The position numbers and the translations under genes were made by a program. This document shows positions 8,207 to 15,396 of a stretch of DNA of 64,000 nt, one piece after another. A model generated the notes under the pieces. That model searched no databases, had not been told where the DNA came from, and saw only the letters and a program-made list of their open reading frames with translations. Within the stretch, counting starts at the first letter, position 1. Every line of letters starts with the position of its first letter. Source of the DNA: Actinomadura alba (lineage in GTDB: Bacteria > Actinomycetota > Actinomycetes > Streptosporangiales > Streptosporangiaceae); assembly GCF_014323705.1 (NCBI RefSeq), contig NZ_JABVEC010000008.1, positions 62,001 to 126,000 on the forward strand, given 5' to 3'.

Positions 8207-9061
8207 ATGCCCCCCGGTTACAGCCCGACCCTGCGCAACCGCCGACTGCGCGCGCTATTGCGTCACCTCCGCGAACAACGTGGGATGACACTCGAACAGG
8301 CCGCCCGCCAAGTGGACTGGACAGGCGCAAAGCTCAGCCGGATCGAGACCGGCCAGCGGGGCGCGCACCCTAACGACGTGCGCGCGCTCACCGACGTGTA
8401 CGAAGTGACCGGCGAGGAACGCGAGGCCCTGATCAGACTGGCGCGCGAGGCGCGGCAGCGCGGCTGGTGGCAGCCCTATGGAAGCGCATTGCCCTCCGGG
8501 TTCGAGACCTATGTCGGCCTGGAGTCCGAAGCATCCGGCATCTCCGCATACGCGCCAGAGCTGATTCCAGGGCTCATGCAGACCGAGGATTATGCCCGGG
8601 CCCAGATGAGAGCAGCTCCAGTTCCAGATTCCGACGAGGAGATCGACAAGCGCATCGCAGTACGCATAACCCGACAGGCGCGCCTTACCTCCGCGACGCC
8701 GCCTGAGCTCTGGGTCATCCTTAACGAAGCAGTGCTCCACCGACAAGTCGGCGGACCGGCCACACTACGCGCCCAGCATGAACGCATCATCGATCTGGCA
8801 CAACAACCTACGATCACAGTCCAGATCCTGCCGTTCTCCTCAGGGGCACACCCGGCCACGCACGGAGCGTTCGTATCCTTGGGCTTCCCACAGCCCGAAG
8901 ACGTGGACGTCGTGTACGTGGAGTACCTGACAGGACGTGCTTTCCTGGAAGCACCGGATGAGATCGCCCGCTATACGCTGGTCTTGAACCATCTGCGGGC
9001 GAGTGCGTTGAGTCCCGACGATTCACTCACCCTCATCCGGACACTGGCGCGCAAGCTCTAA
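8207..9061 (+). CDS. XRE-type helix-turn-helix regulator with DUF5753 (WhiJ/AbaA-like)
   Basis: Protein of 284 residues. The N-terminal Cro/C1-type helix-turn-helix covers about residues 10-65 (RNRRLRALLRHLREQRGMTL, then EQAARQVDWTGAKLSRIETG). The C-terminal DUF5753 region includes ELIPGLMQTEDYARA and QILPFSSGAHPATHGAF. The ATG has an AGGAG ribosome site. In Streptomyces such proteins (WhiJ, AbaA OrfA) form functional sets with small DUF397 proteins, which also fits the recent description of the family as antitoxin-like Scr1 regulators. Here the DUF397 gene follows by 18 bases, so an operon is likely. Confidence 0.9.
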   Translation: MPPGYSPTLRNRRLRALLRHLREQRGMTLEQAARQVDWTGAKLSRIETGQRGAHPNDVRALTDVYEVTGEEREALIRLAREARQRGWWQPYGSALPSGFETYVGLESEASGISAYAPELIPGLMQTEDYARAQMRAAPVPDSDEEIDKRIAVRITRQARLTSATPPELWVILNEAVLHRQVGGPATLRAQHERIIDLAQQPTITVQILPFSSGAHPATHGAFVSLGFPQPEDVDVVYVEYLTGRAFLEAPDEIARYTLVLNHLRASALSPDDSLTLIRTLARKL

Positions 9062-9079
9062 TGCAGGAGGAGAGCGGTC

Positions 9080-9277
9080 ATGACATCCCTTGACCTGGCT
9101 GGCGCACAATGGCGAAAGAGCAGCTCCAGCGGCCATGACGGCGGAGAGTGTGTGGAACTGACCACCGTTGAAAAACTCATCGGTGTCCGTGATTCAAAGA
9201 ACCCCACCGGGCCGATCTTGTTCTTTGAGCCCCAGGTGTGGGCGAGTTTTGTCGAACAGGTCAAGTCCAGCGGCTGA
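9080..9277 (+). CDS. DUF397 small protein
   Basis: Protein of 65 residues with the complete DUF397 pattern: a W-R-K-S-S-x-S motif near the N-terminus (AQWRKSSSSG), an ECVEL motif, the RDSKNP turn and a terminal WASFVEQVK helix. DUF397 proteins partner the DUF5753 helix-turn-helix regulators and are developmental or antibiotic regulators in Streptomyces (BldB/WhiJ-associated). An AGGAGGAGAG site precedes the ATG. Likely cytoplasmic and acting by binding its cognate regulator. Confidence 0.9.
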   Translation: MTSLDLAGAQWRKSSSSGHDGGECVELTTVEKLIGVRDSKNPTGPILFFEPQVWASFVEQVKSSG

Positions 9278-9942
9278 CATCGGCCACCAGGCCGTACCGG
9301 CCAATGCCTGAGGATCACGGCGACCAACCCCCGTCCTTCGTCAAGGGCACAGAATGACCCGCCCGCGCCTCTTCCATGTACATGGCCAACAGGTTGCGGT
9401 TCTTACATGCCTCCGGCGGGGCTCCGGCTCCGGATGGCCGAAAAGCCCGCCGCCGCAAGGCCTGTCAGGGGTGAAGGTGGAAGTCTGGTGGAACGTATGC
9501 GCTATCTGCGCCCCCACTTGAGGAGCGTCCGGGTGACGGCGGGCACGTCCTCAGGACGCGCTCTAAGCAGCGCTACAAGGCCGAGCACGAACCAACCAGC
9601 GCAGAGCAAGACAACAAGGACAACAGACACGACAGACCGCCCTTCGAGACCGGTACCTGTCGCTGGCCCGATTCATGTTGCAGGAGCACCCATTGTGTGT
9701 GCGACTGCAACACCTGCAATGCGTTGTGCGCCGAGGCAGGAGCACGACACAAAACAGACGCCAGCTACAGCATTGAGCTTAGGGTTACACGCGCCGCAGC
9801 ATGCGTCAATCGATCGCACGAAACAATTGCGGAACGGACGGCTCCGTTCGTGCTGTCGGTGTGAGGCCTCGGGACATGCTTAACCGTTCGTTCTCAGGCC
9901 ACGGTTAACCGCCGCACGGCATGATTCCCGCCCGAAGCAGCG
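9278..9942. other. Intergenic region without a supported gene
   Basis: About 660 bases follow the DUF397 gene. One open frame (9407-9883) exists but its composition is Thr/Arg/Ala-rich with no domain and unusual codon choice. The segment from about 9560 to 9850 is distinctly richer in A than its surroundings (aagacaacaaggacaacag), which together with the IS481-type fragment at its right end suggests imported, decayed DNA. An imperfect repeat of a ttaaccg core occurs around 9880-9912. Confidence 0.5.
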
Positions 9943-10165
9943 GTGGTGACGGGGTCCTCGGGGGCGGGTTTGGACCAGCAGGCGCTGGTGGAGTACCGGT
10001 ATCGGGCGGTGCAGGAAGTCCTGAGCGGTTCACCGATCGGGGAGGTCGCGACCCGGTGCGGGACCTCACGGCAGTCGGTGCATACCTGGCGGGCGCGGTT
10101 CCAGCAGGGAGGTCTGCCGAACCTGGCCGACCGTTCGCGTCGGTCGAGGTCCAGCCGACTAGTCC
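9943..10165 (+). pseudogene. IS481-type transposase N-terminal remnant
   Basis: The frame from 9943 gives LVEYRYRAVQEVLSGSPIGE, then VATRCGTSRQSVHTWRARF, then QQGGLPNLADRSRRSRSS. This matches the N-terminal helix-turn-helix of IS481/IS3-like transposases (Y.RV...R.G.SRQ..Y.W..R....G...L.DRSRRP pattern). Similarity stops after about 70 residues and the integrase core with its DDE residues is absent; the PP2C-like gene begins on the other strand at once. It is therefore a truncated relic. The remaining open frame to 10365 is an antisense shadow. Confidence 0.75.
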
Positions 10166-10187
10166 GCTGGGAATGCCAGGCGCGTCT

Positions 10188-10922
10188 TCAGGTGCCCGGG
10201 AGCAATGCCCCGGCGGCGACCAGTGTCGGTGGGCCGAGCACGGGGGCGTCCGTGACGTCGGCGACGACACAGGTGATGTCCTCCTCGTGCCCGTTCCACC
10301 GGGCGAGATCGAGCAGGCGCGAGACCGCCGCGGCTGGATCGGGCTCGGTCAGGAGTACCTCGTAACGCTGCATGACGTCCGAATGAAAGGACAGCGCTTC
10401 GCAGCACAGCAGATAGCGGTCGCCGGGCCTGGCGTCGCGCGACATGATGTACGGCTTGTTGCCGGTGTCCGCGTTGAGCAGGGGACCGGTCGGCCGCACC
10501 ATGCGCGGATCCATGCCGAGGACGCACGGCGGCCCTTCGTCCATGGTGATCTGGGAGAGCTCCGAGTCGCGCAGCATGTACGCCTGCGTGATCCCGAAGT
10601 CGACCAGGGCCAACCTGTCGCCCGCGCAGACCAGAGCGGTGAAGGCCGTCCCCATCCCCGCGAGTTCCCGGCGGCGACCGCACAACGCCCGTATCCGGTC
10701 CCGCGCCTGCTCCACCGCCTCCCGCACACTGGGGACGAGGGCGTCCGGCGGCATCTCGGTGTCACAGGCCCGGAGGGCGTCGATGACGAATGCCGCGGCG
10801 ATCTCGCCGCCCACGCCCTCGCCGTCGGCGATCGCGAGCAGCCGCGCACCGGCATAGCCGGCGTCCTGGTTGATGCGGCGGCCTCTTCCGGTGTGCGAAC
10901 CCGCGGCCGAGATGAACGTCAT
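10188..10922 (-). CDS. PP2C-like protein phosphatase, possibly catalytically altered
   Basis: Protein of 244 residues from the ATG at 10922; a longer frame to 11252 gives only low-complexity sequence. The PP2C pattern is present: GRGRRINQD near the N-terminus (compare RxxNED), ADGEGVGGE (compare ADGMGGHxxGE), GMGTAFTALV, GDRYLLC and a terminal HEEDITCVVADV. The usual C-S-D-G-L metal-binding motif reads CCEAL, replacing Asp with Glu and Gly with Ala, and the GDSRAY motif reads FGITQAY. PP2C enzymes remove phosphate from Ser/Thr; these changes may weaken or abolish that. No kinase gene is adjacent. Confidence 0.75.
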   Translation of the reverse strand: MTFISAAGSHTGRGRRINQDAGYAGARLLAIADGEGVGGEIAAAFVIDALRACDTEMPPDALVPSVREAVEQARDRIRALCGRRRELAGMGTAFTALVCAGDRLALVDFGITQAYMLRDSELSQITMDEGPPCVLGMDPRMVRPTGPLLNADTGNKPYIMSRDARPGDRYLLCCEALSFHSDVMQRYEVLLTEPDPAAAVSRLLDLARWNGHEEDITCVVADVTDAPVLGPPTLVAAGALLPGT

Positions 10923-11013
10923 GTTGCGTATGACGCGCCGACCGTCATCAGAGATCAGGCCGGATCCGGCCCGGCCCTGCGTACGGCCCGGCGGCCGGCG
11001 ACGCCGCGTGGAT

Positions 11014-11196
11014 TCAGGGGGTACAGCCGCAGGTTCGGCGGTCGGCGGAGCCGGCCGGCCGGAGTCGCGGAGGTGTGGCGTCGGCCCTGGCACGGTCCTC
11101 GTCGGTGAGGACGGTCGCGGGTATCGGTATGACCGCTTCGAGGCCCGGTGTCGTGACCCCGCTGAAATCTCCCCACGGCCCGATCGACTCGCGCAT
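11014..11196 (-). CDS. Possible small protein upstream of PP2C-like gene
   Basis: A 60-residue frame begins MRESIGPWGDFSGVTTPGLE with a GGGGGAG site a few bases before the ATG. The first 35 residues look like a normal protein, but the C-terminal part is Arg/Pro-rich and may be read-through after a frameshift. It is co-directional with the PP2C-like gene 91 bases downstream. No domain is recognised. It could be a short gene or the damaged start of a longer one. The rest of 10923-11391 shows no gene. Confidence 0.3.
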   Translation of the reverse strand: MRESIGPWGDFSGVTTPGLEAVIPIPATVLTDEDRARADATPPRLRPAGSADRRTCGCTP

Positions 11197-11391
11197 CGCT
11201 CCCCCGTTCCGTGCCGGTGCCGTGTCCGCCCCCGGGCCGGCGCAGCGAGCATAGAGGAGACCGCGCGCTCCTTTCTCCTATGTGACGATTCGGCTCTCCT
11301 ACGTGACGATTCGGCTGCCGTTCCATGACTCGCCTATGGCACCGGAGCGGGCGTCGACACTCCACCGGTCAGGGGATCGACCTTCCACCGG

Positions 11392-12297
11392 TCACAGGTA
11401 GGCCTCCACGAGGGCGTGCGAGCGCTCCCAGAGCGCCAGAGCGAGTTCCCGGTCGTCGGCCTGCGGATTGACCTTCGCGCCCCTGGTGAAACCGTCGTAG
11501 TAGGCGCCGTTTGCGCCCTCGATCTCGGGTGTGGTGGCGAGCCAGACCAGGGGCTCGGCGCCGCCCTCGTCGTTCAGCTGAAGCATGCGCAGTGGCGTGC
11601 GATTGATGACACGTACGGTCGGAGAACCGTCAGCGAAACGGGTCGGCGCACCCATGCGACGGATCGGCGCCCTCGTACCGCGCGGAGCGGGCTTGGGATG
11701 GAAGCAGACGGCATCGATGCCGGTCCCTTCGGTACGGCGGGCGAGCTCACGGGTGAACAGGACGTTCATCAGCTTGCTGGTGGCATAAGCGATCCAGCCG
11801 CCGCCGTAACGGCGCTTCTCCCATTCGAGGTCGTCCATGCGCAGCCTGCCGAACCGGTTGCCGAGGCTCGAGGTGGTGACGATCCGGACCCGGGCGTCTC
11901 GCGCGCTCGCCCGTAGCCTCGGCAACAGCAGCGTGGTGAGCAGGAAGGGCGCCAGGTGGTTGGCCTGGAAGGTCAGTTCGTGTCCGTCGGCGGTGACCTG
12001 GCGGGCGGCGACCAGTCCCCCGGCGTTGTTGGCCAGTACGTCGATGCGCGGGCAGCGTTCGAGCAGCGCGGCGGCCAGGTCTTTCACGTGTTCGAGGTGG
12101 GCGAAATCGGCGACCAACGGCTCGGTGCCGAGTTGCGCGGCCACGCGAGCGGTGCGTTCGGGTGAGCGCCCCACGGGCACCACGTCGGCACCGAGGTCGG
12201 CGAACCGCCGCGCGGCCACGGCTCCGATGCCCGAACTCGCACCCGTGATCACGACGGTCCGGCCGGTCATATCGGTCAGGACGTTCGGTTCTGTCAT
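11392..12297 (-). CDS. Short-chain dehydrogenase/reductase
   Basis: NAD(P)-dependent oxidoreductase of 301 residues. It has the Rossmann glycine motif TGASSGIG (residues 18-25), the structural NNAG (90-93), active-site Ser in TTSSLG (143-144) and the catalytic YATSK (Tyr171, Lys175). The start is ATG at 12297 with GAGAGGAG just upstream; the enormous open frame extending to 14574 is an antisense and read-through artefact. The most similar family is the WW-domain-oxidoreductase-like group of SDRs; the substrate is unknown. The gene follows the MMPL gene by 23 bases and is probably cotranscribed under TetR control. Confidence 0.9.
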   Translation of the reverse strand: MTEPNVLTDMTGRTVVITGASSGIGAVAARRFADLGADVVPVGRSPERTARVAAQLGTEPLVADFAHLEHVKDLAAALLERCPRIDVLANNAGGLVAARQVTADGHELTFQANHLAPFLLTTLLLPRLRASARDARVRIVTTSSLGNRFGRLRMDDLEWEKRRYGGGWIAYATSKLMNVLFTRELARRTEGTGIDAVCFHPKPAPRGTRAPIRRMGAPTRFADGSPTVRVINRTPLRMLQLNDEGGAEPLVWLATTPEIEGANGAYYDGFTRGAKVNPQADDRELALALWERSHALVEAYL

Positions 12298-12320
12298 CGC
12301 GTACTCCTCTCGTACGGGCA

Positions 12321-14528
12321 CTACACGGCCGCGGGTCGTGGCTCCTGCCGCTCCACGTCGTCCTCGACCGGCTCTTCGAGCGCACGGCCTTCCACGTCGA
12401 TGTCGGGCAGTGCCCGGTCGAGCCAGCGGGGCAGCCACCACGCGCGGTGCCCCAGCAGGGTCAGCGCGGCGGGCACGATGGTCATCCGGACCACGAACGC
12501 GTCGAACAGGGTGGCGCCGGCCAGGGCGAAGCCGATGGACTTGACCAGCAGGTCCGGGGACAGGATGAAGCCGGAGAAGACCGCGGCCATGATGATCGCG
12601 GCGGCGGTGACCACCCGGGCGCTGTGGCCGAACCCGGTCACGATGGCGTTCGTCGGTTCGGCCCCGCGCACGTACGCCTCGCGCATCCGGGTGACGAGGA
12701 AGATCTGGTAGTCCATGGCCAGGCCGAACACGACGCCGATCAGGAAGATCGGCAGGGCACTGAGGATGGGCGCGGTCTGTGTCACGCCGAACAGGCCGGC
12801 CAGCCAGCCCCACTGGAAGACCGCGACCACCGCCCCGAACGTGGCGGCGATGCTGAGCAGGAAGCCGAGGGTCGCCTTGACCGGGATGAGCACGGACCGG
12901 AAGACGAGTGCCAGCAGGATGATGGCCAAGCCGACGACCAGGGCGAGGTAGGGCACCATCGCCTCGGCGAGCTTCTCGGACATGTCGATGTTCAGCGCCG
13001 TCAGGCCGGTCACGGCGACGCCCGCGCCGGTCGTGGCGCGCAGGCCGGCGCCTTGGTCGCGAATGTCGGCGACCAGGTCCGCGGTTTGCCGGCTGCTGGG
13101 TGCCCCGCGCGGCACCACGGTGAGGAGCGCGGTGTCGCCGGCCGGGTTGACGGCGGGCGGGGTGACCGCGGCGACCCCGGGGAGCCCCGAGACGGTGGCG
13201 GAGACCTGCCGGACGGCGCCTTGCGGGTCGCCGCTGCCGGCGGTGTCGACGACGAGGATGAGCGGGCCGTTGAAACCGGGGCCGAACCCCTCCGCGAGCA
13301 GGTCGTACGCCTTGCGCTGGGTCGAGTCCGGAGGGGCGATGCCGTCGTCCGGAAGGCCGAGGCGCAGACCCAGGGCGGGAACCGCGATGACCATCAGGCC
13401 GATCGCGGCCGCGGCGAGGGTGATGACCGGATGGCGGGTCACGAGCCGGGCCCACCGGCTCGGCCGAACCGGCGCGGCGCCACGGTCCTCCGGCACCTGG
13501 CCACGCGTGTCGGCGCGGCGCCTGCCGAGGACGCGCCCGCCCGCGAAGCCGATCAGCGCGGGCAGCAGGGTAAGCGCGATCAGTACCGCGACGATCACTG
13601 TGGCCGCGGCGGCCAGGCCGGCCTGTGTCAGGAAGGGGATGCCCACGACCCACAGGCCGGACAGGACGATGACGACGGTGAGCCCGGCGAAGACGACGGC
13701 CGACCCCGCAGTCCCGACGGCACGCCCGGCCGCCTCCCGCGCGTCGGGTGTACGGCTGAACTCGTACCGGTAGCGGATGAGGATGAACAGCGAGTAGTCG
13801 ATCGCCACCGCGAGTCCGATCATGATCGCGAGGGTGACGATGGACGCGCTGAGGTCGACGAACCCGGTGGCCGCGATGATGCCGGTCAGGCTGACGGCGA
13901 TTCCGAGCAGAGCCGTCAGCAGCGGCAGCCCGGCGGCGATCAATGAGCCGAAGGTGATCACTAGTACGACGGCGGCGACGCCGACACCGATGACCTCCTG
14001 CAGCCTCTGTTCGGAGGACGCCTCGATCGCGTCGCCACCGATCTCCACCGTCAGGCCCGCGTCGCGACCTGCACCTGCCGCCCGGGTCAGCCCGTCGCGG
14101 GCCTCTTCGCCCAGGTCGGCGGCCGCCACCCGGAAGGTGACCTGCGCGTAGCCGACCGTACCGGCCGGGTTGATCGCCCGAGCGGTGAAGGGGTCGGCCA
14201 CACCGGCGACGTCGGGTACGGTCCGCAGCCCGGCGACGGCCTGCTCGATACCGGCCCTGAGCTCGGCCTCGGTCAGCCGCCGCCCGTCCGGTGCGGCGAA
14301 CACCACCCTCGCGGTCGCGCCGTCGGCCGCGGCCTGCGGGAAGCGATCGTCGAGCATGTCGATCGCGCGCTGGGCCTCGGTGCCCGGCACCGACAGGCCG
14401 TTGGCGGTCGGCCCGGAGAGCGTCGCGGCGGCGACACCGGACACCACGAGCAGGCCCAGCCACAGAGCGGTCACCAACCGCCGGCGTCGATGGGCGAACC
14501 GGCCGAGCCGGTAGAGGTACTGGGCCAC
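12321..14528 (-). CDS. MMPL family RND transporter
   Basis: Integral membrane exporter of about 735 residues with two repeated halves, each with an N-terminal transmembrane helix, a large extracytoplasmic domain and a block of five helices, typical of MMPL proteins that export lipids or drugs using the proton gradient. The GTG start at 14528 gives the usual VAQYLYRLGRFAHRRRR beginning and has GGATGGAG upstream; the longer frame to 14585 runs into the promoter. Asp-containing helices such as IGLAVAIDYSLFIL and FGLAMDYQIFLV carry the proton-relay residues. It is divergent from a TetR gene, with an operator between. Confidence 0.92.
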   Translation of the reverse strand: MAQYLYRLGRFAHRRRRLVTALWLGLLVVSGVAAATLSGPTANGLSVPGTEAQRAIDMLDDRFPQAAADGATARVVFAAPDGRRLTEAELRAGIEQAVAGLRTVPDVAGVADPFTARAINPAGTVGYAQVTFRVAAADLGEEARDGLTRAAGAGRDAGLTVEIGGDAIEASSEQRLQEVIGVGVAAVVLVITFGSLIAAGLPLLTALLGIAVSLTGIIAATGFVDLSASIVTLAIMIGLAVAIDYSLFILIRYRYEFSRTPDAREAAGRAVGTAGSAVVFAGLTVVIVLSGLWVVGIPFLTQAGLAAAATVIVAVLIALTLLPALIGFAGGRVLGRRRADTRGQVPEDRGAAPVRPSRWARLVTRHPVITLAAAAIGLMVIAVPALGLRLGLPDDGIAPPDSTQRKAYDLLAEGFGPGFNGPLILVVDTAGSGDPQGAVRQVSATVSGLPGVAAVTPPAVNPAGDTALLTVVPRGAPSSRQTADLVADIRDQGAGLRATTGAGVAVTGLTALNIDMSEKLAEAMVPYLALVVGLAIILLALVFRSVLIPVKATLGFLLSIAATFGAVVAVFQWGWLAGLFGVTQTAPILSALPIFLIGVVFGLAMDYQIFLVTRMREAYVRGAEPTNAIVTGFGHSARVVTAAAIIMAAVFSGFILSPDLLVKSIGFALAGATLFDAFVVRMTIVPAALTLLGHRAWWLPRWLDRALPDIDVEGRALEEPVEDDVERQEPRPAAV

Positions 14529-14565
14529 GAGCGAACTCCATCCTCGAACATGCCGACACCTGTGC

Positions 14566-14601
14566 GAGACACAATGTCTCATCACAGATTCACTGTGTCA
14601 A
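14566..14601 (-). promoter_or_regulatory. MMPL promoter overlapped by a palindromic operator
   Basis: Reading the minus strand, TTGACA (14601-14596) is followed after exactly 17 bases by GACATT (14578-14573), a plausible sigma-70 promoter for the MMPL gene. The palindrome GAGACA-CAA-TGTCTC (14566-14580, two perfect 6-bp arms) covers the -10 element. A dimeric repressor bound there would block transcription; the divergent TetR-family protein is the obvious candidate. Confidence 0.65.
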
Positions 14602-14632
14602 CTAATGGCACGATGATGTAAAGTCGCTGGTG

Positions 14633-15205
14633 ATGAGCAGGAGCGCAGCCCTCCGCGACCACGTGGCCGCCGGAATCCTCGACATCGCGGCCTCGGTCTT
14701 GGCCGAGCGCGGCGAGCAGGCGAACATGACCGAGATCGCCGAGGCGGCCGGCGTATCGCGGGCCACCCTGTACCGCTACTTCCCGAACCGCGAGGCGCTG
14801 CTGCGGGCGCTCCAGGAGACCGCGATCACAGACCTCACGGCACGCATCGCCGACGCCCGGCTCGACACGGTGCCGGCGGATGAGGCGATCGCCCGGTTGA
14901 CCCGCGCGGTGATCGCCGCGACCAGCAAGTACCGCGCGCTGGCCCTGTTCGGCAAAACCCGCGAAGTCTCAGCGCGCTTCGATCACAACATCATCGAGCC
15001 GGCCCGCGCGGTGTTCCACCGTGGCGAGATCGAGGAAACGTTCCGGACCGACCTGCCGAACCAGACCCTGATCGAGCTCTATTTCGGTCTCGTGGAGGGC
15101 GCCGTGTCCCGGGTCATCCAGGGGCGACTGGGCGTCGAGCAGGCGAGCGCCGCCATCACAACGATCTTCCTCACCGGCGCGCTCCGCGACCCGGCACGTC
15201 GCTGA
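14633..15205 (+). CDS. TetR-family transcriptional repressor
   Basis: Protein of 190 residues from the ATG at 14633 (a GTG at 14630 adds one residue). The N-terminal TetR helix-turn-helix is NMTEIAEAAGVSRATLYRYF followed by NREALL; the C-terminal ligand-binding domain is helical without recognisable substrate features. It is divergent from the MMPL/SDR operon and separated from it by about 100 bases carrying a palindrome, the standard arrangement for an efflux repressor. The inducer is unknown. Confidence 0.92.
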   Translation: MSRSAALRDHVAAGILDIAASVLAERGEQANMTEIAEAAGVSRATLYRYFPNREALLRALQETAITDLTARIADARLDTVPADEAIARLTRAVIAATSKYRALALFGKTREVSARFDHNIIEPARAVFHRGEIEETFRTDLPNQTLIELYFGLVEGAVSRVIQGRLGVEQASAAITTIFLTGALRDPARR

Positions 15206-15291
15206 CGGTCATCGGCCACCGCCCGTTGCTCGGGCGGTGGAGCGAGACCGCGTATCTGCCGCCTCCTCGTGCGGAGCGAGGATCCGACTCC

Positions 15292-15324
15292 GGAGCGGCC
15301 CCACCGCGTGGGTGGGGCCGCTCC
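15292..15324. terminator. Strong terminator hairpin
   Basis: GGAGCGGCCCCACC (15292-15305) and its exact complement GGTGGGGCCGCTCC (15311-15324) form a perfect 14-bp stem with a 5-base loop, followed by a short T-containing stretch. It lies between the convergent TetR gene and amidase gene and can serve both. Confidence 0.8.
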
Positions 15325-15396
15325 TTATGGAGGCCGGGGACTGGGGCCGGGGTCCCCGGCGTGGGGCCGATTCAATGACGCCGATTCAGGTGTCGC

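Noticed and set aside
9407..9883. 158-codon plus-strand frame
   Set aside because: No ribosome site, Thr/Arg-rich, odd codon use, no domain.
12447..13946. Long plus-strand frame (499 codons) opposite the MMPL gene
   Set aside because: Composition is Asp/Gly/Arg/Gln repeats with no fold pattern; the MMPL protein on the other strand is unmistakable.
11392..14574. A single 1060-codon minus-strand gene
   Set aside because: The SDR part is real, but upstream of the ATG at 12297 the frame is antisense-like Arg-rich text overlapping the MMPL gene in another frame.
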